DNA of 6,147 bases from contig CAMIOJ010000138.1 in assembly GCA_946222435.1 (NCBI GenBank), positions 1 through 6,147 on the forward strand. Direction: 5' to 3'. Position 1 is the stretch's first letter. Each line of letters begins with the position of its first letter. The notes under the pieces were generated by a model. The model saw only the letters and a list, made by a program, of their open reading frames with translations, made no database searches and had not been told where the DNA came from. The stretch is from an uncultured Micrococcus sp. (GTDB lineage: Bacteria > Actinomycetota > Actinomycetes > Actinomycetales > Micrococcaceae). The position numbers were made by a program, and so were the translations under genes. Shown here one piece after another: positions 4,917 to 6,147 of the stretch.

Positions 4917-6147
4917 CTACCCCCGGTACCGCAGTCCGCTCGGGCTCGAGTAGAACCCCGCCGCGAGCATCGCCGCGGCCAGCGGCGTGCCGAGCAGCGG
5001 CCCGCCGTTGAGCTTCTCCAGCGCGAGCTTCTCGGTCTTCGCCTGCCGCAGGGCATGCACCAGCGCTGCAGCGGCGGCCGTCAGCGCGGCCTCGTCCTCC
5101 GTGAACGCGAGCAGGGTGCGTCCGCCGCGCTCCACGTACAGCGCCAAGGCGCCGTCGACGAGCACCACGATCGCCCCCGCCTTGCGTCCCGGCCGCTGCC
5201 CGGTGGGCGGCACCCCGTCCGGTCCGGCGGGCACGGCCGGCCAGTCCAGCGCCGCGCCGTAGGGGTTGGCCGGGTCGGTCGCCGCCAGGGCCCAGGCGGC
5301 CGGTCCACGGTCGTTCGCACCGCGCCCGCTTCTCGACGACGGCCCCGCGCCCGCCGGGGCCGGCGGCGGTCCCAGCGGGCTCACCTCGCCGGAGGCGAGG
5401 TCGTCCTGCTCGGGCGAGGGAGGGTCGTCGCGCTCCTTCTGGAACTGGCGGAGCCGGTCCACCACGGAGCCGGTGGAGAACTGGGCGCCGCCGAGGCGGT
5501 CCACGAAGTGGCCGCGCCGGACCTGCCCGGACTCCTCCATGCGGGTCAGCAGCCGGTACTGGCCGGCGAAGCCGCCGGGGACCTCCTCGGCCACCACGGA
5601 GCCGCGGGTGATCACGCCGTACCGGTCCAGCAGCAGCTCGGCGGTGGCGTGGGCGCGTAGGGTCGGGTCCGGCTCGGGGGCGATCAGCAGGGACCAGCGG
5701 CCTGCCGCCCGGGCCGTCTCCGCGGCGGACATCCCGCCCAGGCCCGGGGTGAGGTCGTCGGCCGGCCCGCCGGTGCCGGCGAGACCGGCGTAGCGGCCCC
5801 GGCCGCGCACCCCGGCCAGGCGTCCGGACAGGCCTCGTCCGCCGCCGAGCGAGGAGCCCACGCGGGCGGTGCGGGCCCGGGGTGTGCGCCTGCCTGTGCG
5901 GTGCGCCGTCCTCCCCGCGGAGAGCAGGCCGCGCACGGGCGCGAAGGTGTCGTTGCCGACCTTCCCGGACCAGACGAGCTGCCACAGCGCCTCGAGGATC
6001 TCGGGGCCGCGGGCCTCCGGATGCGTCGCGCGGACGCGTTCGACGAGCGGCCCGAAGAACCAGGCGCCGCCGCCGGAGAGGACCTCCAGCACGGCGGCCT
6101 GCAGCCCGGTGGGAGCCTGCGCCCCGGCCGGATCCGCGCCCCCGGAC
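4917..6147 (-). CDS. lhr: C-terminal part of Lhr-type ATP-dependent helicase (5' end outside window)
   Basis: About 409 residues up to a TAG stop; the frame is open to the right edge, so the RecA-like helicase core lies outside and only the end of the long Lhr C-terminal region is present. Full Lhr (about 1500 residues or more) is a 3'-5' translocating DNA/RNA helicase of repair. Its C-terminal region consists of winged-helix units plus a beta-barrel resembling AlkZ/YcaQ glycosylases, and uracil-DNA glycosylase activity has been reported for the E. coli protein. Seen by visible residue number: a winged-helix end with LSGGGAWFFG (about 23-32), a Gly/Arg-rich linker (about 76-148), and GRWSLL (149-154). 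These are followed by RAHATAELLLDRYGVITRG (164-182), RRGHFVDRLGGAQFS (210-224), a Pro/Ser-rich linker (about 234-280), DPANPYGAALDWP (291-303) and the block GRKAGAIVVLVDG (320-332). All match actinobacterial Lhr as I recall it. The GTG at 6092 is an internal valine, not a start. Confidence 0.92.
   Translation of the reverse strand, partial: SGGADPAGAQAPTGLQAAVLEVLSGGGAWFFGPLVERVRATHPEARGPEILEALWQLVWSGKVGNDTFAPVRGLLSAGRTAHRTGRRTPRARTARVGSSLGGGRGLSGRLAGVRGRGRYAGLAGTGGPADDLTPGLGGMSAAETARAAGRWSLLIAPEPDPTLRAHATAELLLDRYGVITRGSVVAEEVPGGFAGQYRLLTRMEESGQVRRGHFVDRLGGAQFSTGSVVDRLRQFQKERDDPPSPEQDDLASGEVSPLGPPPAPAGAGPSSRSGRGANDRGPAAWALAATDPANPYGAALDWPAVPAGPDGVPPTGQRPGRKAGAIVVLVDGALALYVERGGRTLLAFTEDEAALTAAAAALVHALRQAKTEKLALEKLNGGPLLGTPLAAAMLAAGFYSSPSGLRYRG

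Noticed and set aside
3595..4953. 452-residue plus-strand open frame opposite nei2, the VOC gene and the end of lhr
   Set aside because: It spans three unrelated antisense genes and the gap between two of them, has no recognisable domain, and is explained by high GC.
3121..5567. Exact 18-base direct repeat CAGCCGGTACTGGCCGGC at 3121-3138 and 5550-5567
   Set aside because: Both copies encode Ala-Gly-Gln-Tyr-Arg-Leu in the same frame of two unrelated genes; shared codon preference explains it better than a mobile or recombination element.
4774..5985. In-frame 404-residue extension upstream of the VOC protein, suggesting a fusion
   Set aside because: The extension overlaps lhr in a different frame and passes through the inverted-repeat gap; its sequence is Arg/Gly/Pro-rich shadow without family features.

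Overview
The window is very GC-rich (strong G/C bias at third codon positions), and every supportable gene is on the minus strand. The protein families and gene neighbourhood suggest an actinobacterium. The nei2-type glycosylase close to lhr resembles the arrangement I recall from mycobacteria. The protein sequences look most like a Micrococcaceae member (Micrococcus/Kocuria/Arthrobacter type), but that genus-level reading is an inference. I see no mobile element, tRNA, rRNA, CRISPR array or phage gene.

In the direction of transcription (high to low coordinates) the layout is as follows. (1) The 3' part of a large Lhr-type helicase gene enters from the right edge and stops at 4917. (2) A 143-base gap follows, holding two adjacent inverted repeats. 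(3) A small PhnB-like VOC protein gene and, 15 bases later, a Nei-family DNA glycosylase/AP lyase gene form a probable two-gene unit. (4) A 147-base gap contains a perfect short hairpin. (5) Next is a divergent GlgC-like sugar-phosphate nucleotidyltransferase. (6) A gap of about 130 bases leads to an RluA-type pseudouridine synthase gene. This overlaps a DedA-family membrane protein gene by four bases, and that gene overlaps by four bases a further reading frame running off the left edge. The last three look translationally coupled.

Two themes appear. The right half is DNA repair: the Lhr C-terminal region (related to AlkZ-type glycosylases) and an endonuclease VIII-like enzyme, with an uncharacterised VOC protein between them. 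The left half is a housekeeping mix of RNA modification, membrane maintenance and sugar-nucleotide synthesis, with no evident single pathway. I found no clearly new defence or mobile system. The points most worth a second look are the altered substrate-site motifs of the GlgC-like protein, the paired inverted repeats after lhr, the VOC gene inside the repair cluster, and the coupled left-hand operon.
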